64,000 nucleotides of DNA from Caballeronia sp. dw_276 (GTDB lineage: Bacteria > Pseudomonadota > Gammaproteobacteria > Burkholderiales > Burkholderiaceae), in assembly GCF_018449635.1 (NCBI RefSeq), contig NZ_JAAVUV010000001.1, positions 248,001-312,000 on the forward strand, read 5' to 3'. The notes under the pieces are model-generated. The model was given only the letters and a program-made list of their open reading frames with translations. It did not search any database and was not told the DNA's origin. Shown one piece after another: positions 48,239 through 56,845 of this stretch. A program made the translations under genes and the position numbers. Every line of letters begins with the position of its first letter. The first letter of the stretch is position 1.

Positions 48239-49027
48239 TTAAAACGCCGACCGCACCACGCCGCCATCCACGCGCAATGCTGCGCCGTTCGTGGCCGATG
48301 ACGCTTCCGAACACACATACACAACCATATTCGCGACTTCCTCGGTTGTGGCGAAACGCTTGATCAGCGAACTCGGCCGTTCGGTTTCGAAGAAACCCTT
48401 CTCGAACTCCGCGAATGTCTTGTCGCCCATACCTTTGGCCGCCATTTCGTCGAGGCCGTCGGAATGCGTTGGGCCCGGCAATACCGCGTTCACCGTGACG
48501 CCCGTCCCGGCACAATCCTCGGCAAGTCCACGCGACAACCCCAGTTGCGCCGTCTTCGTCACGCCGTAATGAATCATTTCCACGGGGATCTGAACACCGC
48601 TTTCGCTGCTGATGAACACTACGCGGCCCCAGTTCTTCTCCTTCATCTTCGGCAAATAAGCGCGCGACAGACGTACGCCGGACATGACGTTGGTATCGAA
48701 AAAACGTTGCCAGTCTTCGTCCGGAATTTCCGCGAACGGCTTGGGATCGAAGATGCCGAGGTTGTTCACGAGCACATCGACCGCCGGGTACTTCGCGACC
48801 ACCGCCTTGACTTGCGCGGCGTCGGATAGATCGCCGGCGAAACCTTCTACGTTTGCATCCGGCACGGCGGCGCGAAGCTTGGCGATGGCTTCATCAACCG
48901 AAGCCTGCTTGCGCCCGTTCACGATCACATGTGCGCCTTCGCGCGCGAGCCCGGTGGCAATAGCAAGGCCAATGCCTTTCGTCGATCCCGATACGAGCGC
49001 CAGCTTTCCTTCCAGATGAAGGTTCAT
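48239..49027 (-). CDS. Short-chain dehydrogenase/reductase
   Basis: A classical SDR of 262 aa. The dinucleotide loop is VSGSTKGIGLAIATGL; NNLG replaces the usual NNAG. The catalytic Ser is in VVFISSESGVQIP, and Tyr and Lys in HYGVTKTAQLGLSRG. Arg in VIVNGRKQ suggests NADP(H) preference. It resembles 3-oxoacyl-ACP-reductase-like enzymes of unknown substrate. A strong hairpin separates it from the DUF3309 gene upstream, so it probably has its own promoter. Confidence 0.9.
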   Translation of the reverse strand: MNLHLEGKLALVSGSTKGIGLAIATGLAREGAHVIVNGRKQASVDEAIAKLRAAVPDANVEGFAGDLSDAAQVKAVVAKYPAVDVLVNNLGIFDPKPFAEIPDEDWQRFFDTNVMSGVRLSRAYLPKMKEKNWGRVVFISSESGVQIPVEMIHYGVTKTAQLGLSRGLAEDCAGTGVTVNAVLPGPTHSDGLDEMAAKGMGDKTFAEFEKGFFETERPSSLIKRFATTEEVANMVVYVCSEASSATNGAALRVDGGVVRSAF

Positions 49028-49063
49028 GAAATCCGTACTCCTTGATGAGCGTTGGGAATGTAA

Positions 49064-49103
49064 ATCGCCCGCGGGCAGGAATGTTCCCCTGCCCGCGGGC
49101 GAT
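49064..49103 (-). terminator. Perfect 16-bp hairpin between DUF3309 gene and SDR
   Basis: ATCGCCCGCGGGCAGG (49064-49079) and CCTGCCCGCGGGCGAT (49088-49103) are exact complements around an 8-base loop. On the minus strand it follows the DUF3309 stop by 25 bp and is followed by ATTTACATT, a weak U-rich tail. A terminator is the simplest reading. Confidence 0.65.
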
Positions 49104-49128
49104 GACGCGATGATCTGCGACTAGTGAC

Positions 49129-49287
49129 TTATAGCCGGCCCATGAGCAGCAGCACGATCACGATGATCAGCACCACGCCCAGAATACCGCTTGGGCCGTA
49201 ACCCCAGCTGCGGCTGTGCGGCCACGACGGGAAAGCGCCGAGCAGCAACAGGATCAACACCACTAGCAAAATTGTTCCGATAGTCAT
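49129..49287 (-). CDS. DUF3309 family small membrane protein, 52 aa
   Basis: A very short gene with an ideal ribosome site (AAGGAG, 7 bases before the ATG at 49287). The product has two hydrophobic helices, IGTILLVVLILLLLGAFPSW and GILGVVLIIVIVLLLMGRL, joined by a polar loop HSRSWGYGPS. This layout is DUF3309, a widespread family of unknown function in proteobacteria. It is probably an inner-membrane hairpin and is expressed as a single gene. Confidence 0.85.
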   Translation of the reverse strand: MTIGTILLVVLILLLLGAFPSWPHSRSWGYGPSGILGVVLIIVIVLLLMGRL

Positions 49288-49596
49288 TCCACTTCTCCTT
49301 AATTATTGGCGTCTGCTGAAGAGTGAATGGCGATGCCGCGAGCGGGGCGGCGTGAGTATCGGCGGATGGTGAAGCTTGTCGTGTCCCGCATCGCCGATAC
49401 CTTCGCGATTGCCTGATCCTATGAGCAAGCGGTGTGCCATCGGCGGAGGTGCTTGATGGATATGGGTCGGGATCGATACAGCGCTTGCGTGCAGACAAAA
49501 GCCGGTCAGCGGTCGGGAAATTTTGCAAGCGAAGCGGCAGTTTGACGAGGGTTCGAAAAACCGCCGCCGCGTGAGGTCGGGAGAAGAGAGAAACGC
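49288..49596. other. 309-bp intergenic region with no gene seen
   Basis: It lies between the pit stop and the DUF3309 start, both on the minus strand. No ribosome-site-supported gene and no strong terminator hairpin were noticed. It should hold the DUF3309 promoter. Confidence 0.4.
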
Positions 49597-51189
49597 TCAG
49601 AACAAGCCGCGGAAAACCCAGAACAAGCCCGCCGCCAGCGCGATGGAAACCGGCAAGGTCAGAACCCAGGCAAGCGCCAGGCTTCGCACTGTTTTCCATT
49701 GCAGGCCGGAGCCATTCGCGGCCATCGTTCCCGCGACGCCAGACGACAACACGTGGGTCGTGCTGACCGGCAGGCCATAAATATCGGCGGCGCCGATTGT
49801 CACCATCGCGACCAGTTCCGCCGAAGCGCCTTGCCCATACGTCAAATGCGTCTTGCCGATACGCTCGCCCACCGTCACCACGATGCGCTTCCAGCCGACC
49901 ATCGTGCCGAGTCCAAGGGCGACCGCGACGGCGACCTTGACCCAAGTGGGGATGAACTTCGTCGAGTGATCGAGCTGGCCTTTGTAGTTCTTGAGCACGG
50001 CGGCATCTTCAGGCGCGAAAGCAGGCGCGTTCTGCTTGTCCATCAGGCGCAGCGCTTCTGAACTCACGTACATGTTGTTGCGCACGTTGCCCACGATATT
50101 TTGCGGCACGGTCGCCATCGAATCCGACGTGCCGACTTGCCCGTCGATGATATCGGTGAGCTGCTTCAACGCGACGATCGTATTTGGCTCGACCGTCTTG
50201 GTTTGCACGTAGTGCTGCACGATGGCGCGCGGATCGGCGACGGGCGCCGCGCCATTCGTGTATTTGCCGAGCACTTCGGACGCGTGATGGCCGACCGACA
50301 CGAAGGTTTGCGTCTCGGCAGGCGTCACGGCCTTGTTCAGCGCGTAAGCGGTCGGGACCGTGCCGATCAGGATCAGCATGATGAGTCCCATTCCTTTCTG
50401 ACCATCGTTGGAGCCGTGCGCGAACGAAACGCCCGTGCAGGTCAGGATCAGCAGGCATCGAATCCAGAAGGGCGGCGGCGTGTTTTTCTTCGGCTCTTTA
50501 TAAAGCGCGGGAACGCGCACGACGAGCTTCATCACATAAAGCAGCAGGCCGGCCAGCAGAAAGCCAATCAGCGGCGAAAACAGCAACGACTTGCCGACCG
50601 CCAGCGCCTGCCCCCAGTCCACGCCCGATGTCCCCGACGTGCCATGCAACATCTGGTTCATCAGCCCGACGCCGATCACCGATCCAATCAGCGTATGCGA
50701 ACTCGACGATGGAATTCCGACCGCCCACGTTCCCAGGTTCCAGATGATGGCGGCGATCAAAAGCGCAAAGACCATCGCGAATCCCTGCGATGTCCCGACG
50801 CCGAGGATCAGTTCCACCGGCAGCAATTGCAGGATGCCGAACGCAACCGCGCCGCTCGATACCAGCACGCCGAGGAAATTCCATGCGCCCGACCACACGA
50901 CTGCAAGATTCGGCGCGAGGGAATGTGTGTAGATGACCGTCGCGACGGCGTTGGCGGTATCGTGGAAGCCATTAACGAACTCAAAACCCAGCGCGATCAT
51001 CAACGCGATACCGAGTAGCACGTAAGGCAATATCGATGATTGCTGGACCGATTCGAGGTCGTGCAGTAAATGCGTGACGCAATAAATGATGCCGCCGGCA
51101 ATCACGATCAGGAAGAGCGGCATGCTGAGCCGCCGTCCGAGCGTTCGCCCTTGCGTGTCGTTGCTATCGGGAAGGGTCAAGTCAGGCAT
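49597..51189 (-). CDS. pit: PiT family inorganic phosphate transporter
   Basis: A 530-aa inner-membrane proton-coupled phosphate carrier. The ATG at 51189 is chosen because AAGGA lies 6-7 bases upstream. The two family signatures are present: GFEFVNGFHDTANAVATVIY in the first half and VSFAHGSNDGQKGMGLIMLI in the second. The repeated SGAVAFGI and TTHVLSSGVAGTMA elements are also there, with about ten membrane segments. A long soluble loop sits between the halves (about residues 280-400). The divergent neighbour encodes a CHAD protein, which suggests shared phosphate or polyphosphate physiology. Confidence 0.94.
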   Translation of the reverse strand: MPDLTLPDSNDTQGRTLGRRLSMPLFLIVIAGGIIYCVTHLLHDLESVQQSSILPYVLLGIALMIALGFEFVNGFHDTANAVATVIYTHSLAPNLAVVWSGAWNFLGVLVSSGAVAFGILQLLPVELILGVGTSQGFAMVFALLIAAIIWNLGTWAVGIPSSSSHTLIGSVIGVGLMNQMLHGTSGTSGVDWGQALAVGKSLLFSPLIGFLLAGLLLYVMKLVVRVPALYKEPKKNTPPPFWIRCLLILTCTGVSFAHGSNDGQKGMGLIMLILIGTVPTAYALNKAVTPAETQTFVSVGHHASEVLGKYTNGAAPVADPRAIVQHYVQTKTVEPNTIVALKQLTDIIDGQVGTSDSMATVPQNIVGNVRNNMYVSSEALRLMDKQNAPAFAPEDAAVLKNYKGQLDHSTKFIPTWVKVAVAVALGLGTMVGWKRIVVTVGERIGKTHLTYGQGASAELVAMVTIGAADIYGLPVSTTHVLSSGVAGTMAANGSGLQWKTVRSLALAWVLTLPVSIALAAGLFWVFRGLF

Positions 51190-51374
51190 GTAACGTCCTT
51201 TGTGCGGAAGCTGCGGGTATAGCGGAGGGTGGGCATCTGGCAGTGACGCCGTCCATGTTTGCACGCGCTTTATTGCGTTTTGATGACACGTGAAAGTATT
51301 GAAATTCGTCTGATTTGAAAGCGCGGCTTGGGACTTGCTGCCTTATCGAGTGCCGCGTTCATGGTGGAGAACTT

Positions 51375-52790
51375 ATGTTGCAACTTGTCGAGTTGGTGAT
51401 GGTTTCCCGTGATGTGTCGAACACGCCGCCCGAGAAGGCGCTCTCAAAACTCGACTCGTTTTCCAATGCACGCCGTGGCGATTTCATGTTGCGAACGCAA
51501 AAAGTCGAGGCGGATTTGCAAGGCTGGAACGTGCAAATCGAAGCGCGTGGAAAGCAGACGATGTTTGCCGCGTGTCGGGGGGAATGGCCGCTTGTCCGTC
51601 GCGTGGAGGCCGCGGCCGGCGCGCAGGATGATCTAAGAGCGTGGATCGCGTCAGAAGAAATGCTGGCTGACTTGCAGAAGCACCTCGGCGATAGCGACCC
51701 CATCCTTGGCGAAGGATCCGAAGCAGCAGTCAGCGAATGGGATACACCTGGCGCGGTCCGCGCAACGCTTCGGGTCAATACGGACCACACGGCCACCTTG
51801 ACGCTTGCAGCGGCGCCCGAATCGCGTGAGGCCCTGTTTGCTCTCGCGCGTGAGATCGCGAAGGCGCTGCCGTTCGTGATCATGCCAATTCACATCGATC
51901 CCGGCGTGCACGAGCCGGTGAAAGCCGACAAGCTTAAATTGCCGCGGCACGCCACGCCGACCGATGCCTTCACCGACATCGGCAAGTCCGTGGCGGCGCA
52001 TTGGTTCGGCAACGACGCTGCGTCGCGCGGCGGGCTCGAAGCGGAGCACGTGCATCAATTGCGCGTGGCGCAGCGACGCCTCAAAACCGCGCTCAAACTC
52101 TTTCCCGAATGGATCGATGAAACCTGGAACACGCAAGTCGCGCCCGACTTGACGTGGTTTGGCGACTTGCTCGCCGACGCCCGCGACTGGGATGTCTTCA
52201 CCGACACGACCCTCGCCGTCTACGCCGCCGTCGATGACGAACATCGTCGAGATTCATGGTCCCCGATAAAGCGCGCCGCCGATGCAAAGCGCATCGCCGC
52301 GCGCGAGCGCCTTATTGACGCGATGAACTCGCCGCGTTACGCGAGCCTCGCCTTGTCGTTCGTGCAGTGGTTCAGTGCGCTCGAAGCGCCGCCCGAGTTT
52401 GCGCATCGCACGCTCGGGGAGCATGCGCAAAAGCGCATCGCCAAGCATTATCGGAAGATCGCGCGGGCGCCCGATCTGACCACCATCGACGCACGCACGC
52501 GGCACAAAGTGCGCATTCACGCCAAGCGCCTGCGGTACGCGCTCGAGTTTTTCCGCTCGATCGTCACGCGATCCACACGCAAGGACGTCGAGGAGGCGCT
52601 AGGCGATTTGCAGACCGTTCTGGGCGATGGCAACGACGCAGCTGTCGCCGCACAACGCCTTGCAGCACTGGACGAAGCCGGTGATTTCCAAAGAGGCCTG
52701 GCGAAGGGCTTCGCGATCGCGGCCCAGCAAATGCACGCCGCCGAAGGCGAGCGTATCCTGCGCAAGATAAAAAAGCCGCGTATCAGGTAA
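51375..52790 (+). CDS. CHAD domain protein, possibly polyphosphate-binding
   Basis: The ATG at 51375 follows GGAGA and gives 471 aa. The C-terminal 270 residues are a CHAD domain with its paired His/Arg/Lys helices: EHVHQLRVAQRRLKTALKLF and RHKVRIHAKRLRYALEFFRS, plus DLLADARDWDVF. Positively charged CHAD helices bind polyphosphate in known cases. The N-terminal 200 residues sit where a CYTH (triphosphate tunnel) domain often lies, but the usual ExExK motif is not seen, so it is degenerate or something else. Divergent from pit. Confidence 0.85.
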   Translation: MLQLVELVMVSRDVSNTPPEKALSKLDSFSNARRGDFMLRTQKVEADLQGWNVQIEARGKQTMFAACRGEWPLVRRVEAAAGAQDDLRAWIASEEMLADLQKHLGDSDPILGEGSEAAVSEWDTPGAVRATLRVNTDHTATLTLAAAPESREALFALAREIAKALPFVIMPIHIDPGVHEPVKADKLKLPRHATPTDAFTDIGKSVAAHWFGNDAASRGGLEAEHVHQLRVAQRRLKTALKLFPEWIDETWNTQVAPDLTWFGDLLADARDWDVFTDTTLAVYAAVDDEHRRDSWSPIKRAADAKRIAARERLIDAMNSPRYASLALSFVQWFSALEAPPEFAHRTLGEHAQKRIAKHYRKIARAPDLTTIDARTRHKVRIHAKRLRYALEFFRSIVTRSTRKDVEEALGDLQTVLGDGNDAAVAAQRLAALDEAGDFQRGLAKGFAIAAQQMHAAEGERILRKIKKPRIR

Positions 52791-52844
52791 TTTTTAGGCA
52801 TCCAATATAATTGCGAGACTTTATAACCAGCCGACGACGCAGCC

Positions 52845-53660
52845 ATGACCCACGAAATGCGTGACGAACCCCTCGAAGTCGGCGGCGCCGTCTGGTTTCG
52901 CAGCGGCAATGAGACGCTCGGCGGCGCGACGCGCATTGCCTTGCTCGCGGCCATCCAGCAAACCGGCTCGATCACAGGCGCGGCCAAAGCAGTCGGGATG
53001 AGTTACAAGGCGGCGTGGGACGCTATCGATGCCATGAACAACCTCGCGGGCGCTGCGCTCGTCGTGCGTGCGACGGGCGGCAAGGGCGGCGGCGGGACGA
53101 CGCTGACGCCAAAGGCGCTGAAACTGATCGATACCTATGGCGCCATCGAACGAGAACACCGGCTGTTTCTTGAACGTGCGGGCGCGGCGATCGAAGGTTT
53201 TGAGCACGACTGGCAACTCATCGGGCGAATCGGCATGAAAACCAGCGCACGCAATCAGTTATTCGGCAAGGTTAAAAAGATCACGCGCGGTGCGGTCAAT
53301 GATGAAATCGAACTCGTATTGTCGGGCGGCCAATCGATCGTCGCCATCGTCACGCACGAAAGCACCGAGTCGCTCGGCCTCAAGGAGGGCGGTGGCGCGT
53401 TTGCACTGGTGAAGGCGTCGTGGGTGATCCTGATGGCGGACGAGCCGGTCCGCATCTCGGCGCGCAATCAATTGAAGGGGAAGGTCTCGAAAGTGACGCG
53501 CGGCACAGTGAACGCGGAAGTTTCGCTCGCGCTCGACGACTCGACCACGGTCACCGCCATTATCACGAATGAAAGCGTGGAGACGCTCGGGCTCGCGGAA
53601 GGTCAGAATGCGATTGCGGCGTTCAAGGCGTCGAGCGTGATTCTTGGCGTGACGGACTGA
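52845..53660 (+). CDS. modE: Molybdate-responsive regulator ModE
   Basis: A 271-aa regulator with the N-terminal LysR-like winged helix of ModE (RIALLAAIQQTGSITGAAKA, VGMSYKAAWDAIDAMNNL). Two tandem molybdate-binding TOBE/Mop domains follow, each beginning with ARNQL (TSARNQLFGKVKKITRGAV and ISARNQLKGKVSKVTRGTV). It represses molybdate uptake when molybdate is plentiful. Its last 38 bases overlap the end of modC on the opposite strand. TATAAT at 52806-52811 is a possible -10, without a clear -35. A ModE box lies before modA. Confidence 0.96.
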   Translation: MTHEMRDEPLEVGGAVWFRSGNETLGGATRIALLAAIQQTGSITGAAKAVGMSYKAAWDAIDAMNNLAGAALVVRATGGKGGGGTTLTPKALKLIDTYGAIEREHRLFLERAGAAIEGFEHDWQLIGRIGMKTSARNQLFGKVKKITRGAVNDEIELVLSGGQSIVAIVTHESTESLGLKEGGGAFALVKASWVILMADEPVRISARNQLKGKVSKVTRGTVNAEVSLALDDSTTVTAIITNESVETLGLAEGQNAIAAFKASSVILGVTD

Positions 53661-54342
53661 TGCTGCCGGCATCGTGAATTTGCACGATCCCCTCGCGCAG
53701 ATTCACGACCTGATCGCCGAACATGGCGACATCGTCGGGATCGTGCGTGATGAGGACCATGGGAATATCCAGGCGGCTTTGCAGGTCCGCAAGTTCCTGG
53801 CGCATGCGCTGACGCAGCGCCATGTCGAGCGCGGAGAACGGCTCATCGAGCAAGAGCAGTTGTGGATGCGGAATCAGCGCCCGCGCCAGCGCCACACGCT
53901 GTTTTTGCCCGCCGGACAATTGCCCGGGATATTGCCGTGCAACCGGCTTCAGATCGAACGCGTTCAGCCAGTAATCAATGTCCGCATGCGCCACGTGTTT
54001 CGACGGATTCCACCAGCCGCGCTTGAGGCCGAACGCAATGTTTTGCCGCACGTTCAGGTGCGGAAAAAGCGCGTAGTCCTGGAACAGATAAGCGATGCGC
54101 CGCGCCTGCGGCGTCAGGTCGATACCCTTGTTCATATCGAGCAGCGTGGTGCCATTCAGCACGATCTCGCCTTCGTCCAGATGGATCAATCCCGCGATAG
54201 CCTGCAGCGTCAGGCTTTTCCCCGCGCCCGACGGCCCGAACAGCACGATGCGCTGGCTTGTCGATTCGAACGCTACGTCGAGCAGGAAATCGCGCTCGGG
54301 CGTGATGAAATGCTTGCGCAGGCGAATGGAAAGAGCGGTCAT
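53623..54342 (-). CDS. modC: Molybdate ABC transporter ATP-binding protein (short form)
   Basis: The ATPase of the ModABC importer, 239 aa. Walker A is FGPSGAGKS, the signature LSGGQKQRVALARAL, Walker B LLLLDEP and the switch His is in LITHDPDD. The C-terminal TOBE/Mop domain found in E. coli ModC (about 350 aa) is missing, so allosteric molybdate sensing in the transporter may be absent. It starts one base before the modB stop region and converges with modE with a 38-bp overlap of the coding ends. Confidence 0.94.
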   Translation of the reverse strand: MTALSIRLRKHFITPERDFLLDVAFESTSQRIVLFGPSGAGKSLTLQAIAGLIHLDEGEIVLNGTTLLDMNKGIDLTPQARRIAYLFQDYALFPHLNVRQNIAFGLKRGWWNPSKHVAHADIDYWLNAFDLKPVARQYPGQLSGGQKQRVALARALIPHPQLLLLDEPFSALDMALRQRMRQELADLQSRLDIPMVLITHDPDDVAMFGDQVVNLREGIVQIHDAGSISPSRQESRSTP

Positions 54343-54343
54343 A

Positions 54344-55018
54344 TCAACGTACCGATGCCATCGAACGCTGGGGCAACAATCGCCCTGCTGCGAGCAGGAT
54401 CACTACGCAGGTCACCGATGTCACGATCACCAGGACGTTTGCCGTGCTGTCGTCGCCGGCTTGCACGGCTGCATACACCGCGACCGAAAGCGTCTGCGTC
54501 CGGCCCGGCAGGTTGCCCGCGATCATCAGTGTGGCGCCGAATTCGCCCAGCGCCCGCGCAAACGCGAGCAGCGCGCCAGCCAGAATGCCGCGTGCGGCGA
54601 GCGGCAATGTGACGCGAAAAAACACGGCGGTTTCGGTGACGCCGAGCGTTCGCGCCGCACGCTCGAACTGCGGATCGACGGCTTCAAATGCCGTGCGCGC
54701 GGATTTCAGAACGAGCGGAAAAGCGACCACCGCCGACGCGATCACGGCGCCTTGCCAGGTGAAGACCAGCTGGATATCGAATTTGTCGAGCCACGCGCCG
54801 ATCACGCCGCGCCGGCCGAGTAGCACGAGCAAGTAATACCCCAGCACCGTGGGCGGCATGACGAGCGGCAGCGTCAGCAACGAATCGACGAGTTCACGCG
54901 CCGACGAGCGCCAGCGCGACAAACCGAACGCCACCGCGACGCCAAGCACGACGTCGATCGCCGTCGCCCAACCGGCCACTTTCAGCGACAGCAACAGCGG
55001 TATCCACGCGTGATCCAT
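54344..55018 (-). CDS. modB: Molybdate ABC transporter permease
   Basis: A 224-aa inner-membrane permease with five to six hydrophobic segments, starting WIPLLLSLKVAGWATAIDVV. The LPLVMPPTVLGYYLLVLLG segment near the centre is typical of ModB. The EAA loop that contacts ModC reads EAVDPQFERAARTLGVTE, followed by FFRVTLPLAARG. It lies between modA (6 bp upstream) and modC, so the three genes form one operon. Confidence 0.96.
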   Translation of the reverse strand: MDHAWIPLLLSLKVAGWATAIDVVLGVAVAFGLSRWRSSARELVDSLLTLPLVMPPTVLGYYLLVLLGRRGVIGAWLDKFDIQLVFTWQGAVIASAVVAFPLVLKSARTAFEAVDPQFERAARTLGVTETAVFFRVTLPLAARGILAGALLAFARALGEFGATLMIAGNLPGRTQTLSVAVYAAVQAGDDSTANVLVIVTSVTCVVILLAAGRLLPQRSMASVR

Positions 55019-55024
55019 GAAGTT

Positions 55025-55795
55025 TTACTTCACTGGCGGCTTGAAGCCGAACTGCGCAAGCGTTTTCTGGCCTTCAGGCGACAAGACGAACGCAATGAAA
55101 GACTGGGCATCGGCGGCATGCTTGCTTTGCGCGACCTGGGCGATCGGATAGGTGATCGTGGTTTGCGTCGGCACCGTCAGCGCCACTTTCACCCGATCCG
55201 GCATCACGGCGGCATCGGTGCCAAAAACGAATCCCGCGTCCACTTCGCCGCGCGCCACGTAGTCGAGACTTTGGCGCACGTTCGACGCCAGCACGCCCTT
55301 CGCGCTGACCGCATCCCAGACGCCCGCTTCCTTGAGCGCGCCTTCGGTGTATCGGCCGACAGGCACCGAAGCCGGATCGCCGTATGCCACGCGCTTGACG
55401 CTGGCTTCGGTGAGGTCCTTCACCCTGGCGGGCGCGAATGCGCTGTCCTTCGGCACGATCAACACAAGCGAATTCGCGGCGAAGTCGCGGCGCGATTCGG
55501 TGGCGATCACCTTTTCCCCGATGGCCTTGTCCATTGCTTTCTGATCGGCGGACGCAAAGACATCGGCGGGCGCGCCTTTCACGATCTGCTGCATGAGCAC
55601 GTCGGACGCGCCGAAATTCATTAGGACCTTGGTGCCGGGATGCTGCTTCTCATAGGCGTCGCCGATAGCCTTGAATGCGTTAGTCAGGCTTGCGGCCGCG
55701 GAGACGACGATTTCATCGGCATGGGCCGCACTTTGCAGCGCGATGGAAGAAACGGCGAGGGCGGCAACGATCAGCGATTGTTTGAGTTTGAACAC
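55025..55795 (-). CDS. modA: Molybdate-binding periplasmic protein
   Basis: The substrate-binding protein of the importer, 256 aa. A signal peptide (LIVAALAVSSIALQSAAHA) is cut before DEIVVSAAASL. Oxyanion-contact segments are visible: VSAAASLTNAF, NFGASDVLMQQIVKGAPADV, FAANSLVLIVP and the late GEVDAGFVFGTDA. It delivers molybdate or tungstate to ModB. It heads the operon, with a 24-bp ModE-like operator 32 bp before its start. Confidence 0.96.
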   Translation of the reverse strand: MFKLKQSLIVAALAVSSIALQSAAHADEIVVSAAASLTNAFKAIGDAYEKQHPGTKVLMNFGASDVLMQQIVKGAPADVFASADQKAMDKAIGEKVIATESRRDFAANSLVLIVPKDSAFAPARVKDLTEASVKRVAYGDPASVPVGRYTEGALKEAGVWDAVSAKGVLASNVRQSLDYVARGEVDAGFVFGTDAAVMPDRVKVALTVPTQTTITYPIAQVAQSKHAADAQSFIAFVLSPEGQKTLAQFGFKPPVK

Positions 55796-55827
55796 GATGG
55801 CCAGGTCGAAATGAATGGAAAGCGCAT

Positions 55828-55851
55828 CGTAATATATTCGCGGCTATAACG
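55828..55851 (-). promoter_or_regulatory. ModE operator upstream of modABC
   Basis: On the plus strand the 24 bp run from CGTAATATA, through a 6-base centre, to GCTATAACG. Ends and length match, as I recall it, the E. coli modA operator (CGTTATAT to ACATAACG, also 24 bp). Position before modA and a modE gene in the same cluster support it. Confidence 0.7.
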
Positions 55852-55879
55852 GGAAGCGCGCGCTCGTTTACTCGGGACT

Positions 55880-56575
55880 TCATGACTCTGTCGTGCCACC
55901 AAAGCGGACGTCGATATGCCGTGCCGGCTTCGCGACCGGCTTGTCGTATTGACCGGCTTTCCAACGCGCCCGGATAAAGGGCTGCTCACGGCCGGATAAT
56001 TGCAGCGCGATATCGGTAATCCAGCGCTGCGTGGGCACAGGGATGCCGTGGAGCACGACCGCGACAACCGCGAGACTCACTGCAACCGGCGCAGGCGACA
56101 GCTTGCCTGCTTCCGCGCGCCACGCATACGCCACGAACAGAAGCGCCGTCACAGCGCCGAGCCCGCAACCCGTGACCACTTCCGATACCGAATGCGCGTT
56201 CAACAGAATGCGCGACACCCCGACCACGATTCCGATCAGCACGCCAAGACTGACGCCGAGCCCGCGAACCCATTGCCGGCCGGGCAGGCACGCCACGAAC
56301 AAAGCGACAGGCAACACCGCCGACGAGATCATTGCGTGGCCGCTGATTCCGGTGAAGTCCAGATCGCGCACGCCGATGCCCCAGCCCATGAACGCAAGCT
56401 TGGTGACGAAGACCAGTCCGCTTGCCGAGCCGAGCAAAACAAGCCAGCACACAGCGTAGCGCCACGGGTATCCGAGAGCGAGCCAGCCTGCAACCGCGAG
56501 GGCGAGCGGGATCATGACGCCGACGCTGCCGATCGAAGTAATGGTGAGCCATAGAGATATTGGCAAGTCAGGCAT
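55880..56575 (-). CDS. PAP2-family membrane phosphatase
   Basis: The ATG at 56575 gives 231 aa, MPDLPISLWLTITSIGSVGV; an earlier in-frame start was not used. About six membrane segments are predicted. The lipid-phosphatase motifs SGHAMISSAVLP and SRILLNAHSVSEVVTG, each with the catalytic His, are present, while the first motif (KxxxxxxRP) is not obvious. It may dephosphorylate lipid phosphates such as undecaprenyl pyrophosphate. Function is only family-level. Divergent from the depolymerase gene. Confidence 0.82.
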   Translation of the reverse strand: MPDLPISLWLTITSIGSVGVMIPLALAVAGWLALGYPWRYAVCWLVLLGSASGLVFVTKLAFMGWGIGVRDLDFTGISGHAMISSAVLPVALFVACLPGRQWVRGLGVSLGVLIGIVVGVSRILLNAHSVSEVVTGCGLGAVTALLFVAYAWRAEAGKLSPAPVAVSLAVVAVVLHGIPVPTQRWITDIALQLSGREQPFIRARWKAGQYDKPVAKPARHIDVRFGGTTES

Positions 56576-56772
56576 GACGATTGTTCCGCATAGCGGGAAA
56601 AAGCAGACATTATACCGGGCGACTCCTGCCACAAACTTATCGGAAGCAATCTTCGGGAATTGCACCGATAGGCACAACATCGCCTAATTTGTTCGCTTCT
56701 GGCATCTACGTGTCAACTATGTGTGTCAAGGTGAAATTCTGTGTCTTGCACACGGCGTCCGATTAAATGTTA

Positions 56773-56787
56773 TTGTGCACTGCACAA
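56773..56787. promoter_or_regulatory. Perfect 15-bp palindrome upstream of the PHB depolymerase gene
   Basis: TTGTGCA and TGCACAA flank a single C, 58 bp before the ATG at 56846. The TGC/GCA half-sites recall those reported for PhaR, the polyhydroxybutyrate-responsive repressor, and the downstream gene fits that regulon. The regulator is inferred, not shown. Confidence 0.55.
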
Positions 56788-56845
56788 CGTCCGTCATTCC
56801 AACGCGGTCTGACGGCCCACTTTTCAGTGTGCAGGATCGAATTCC

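Noticed and set aside
49121..49945. A 274-codon minus-strand open frame covering the DUF3309 gene and the end of pit
   Set aside because: It overlaps two genes in other frames that have clear families and, for DUF3309, an ideal ribosome site.
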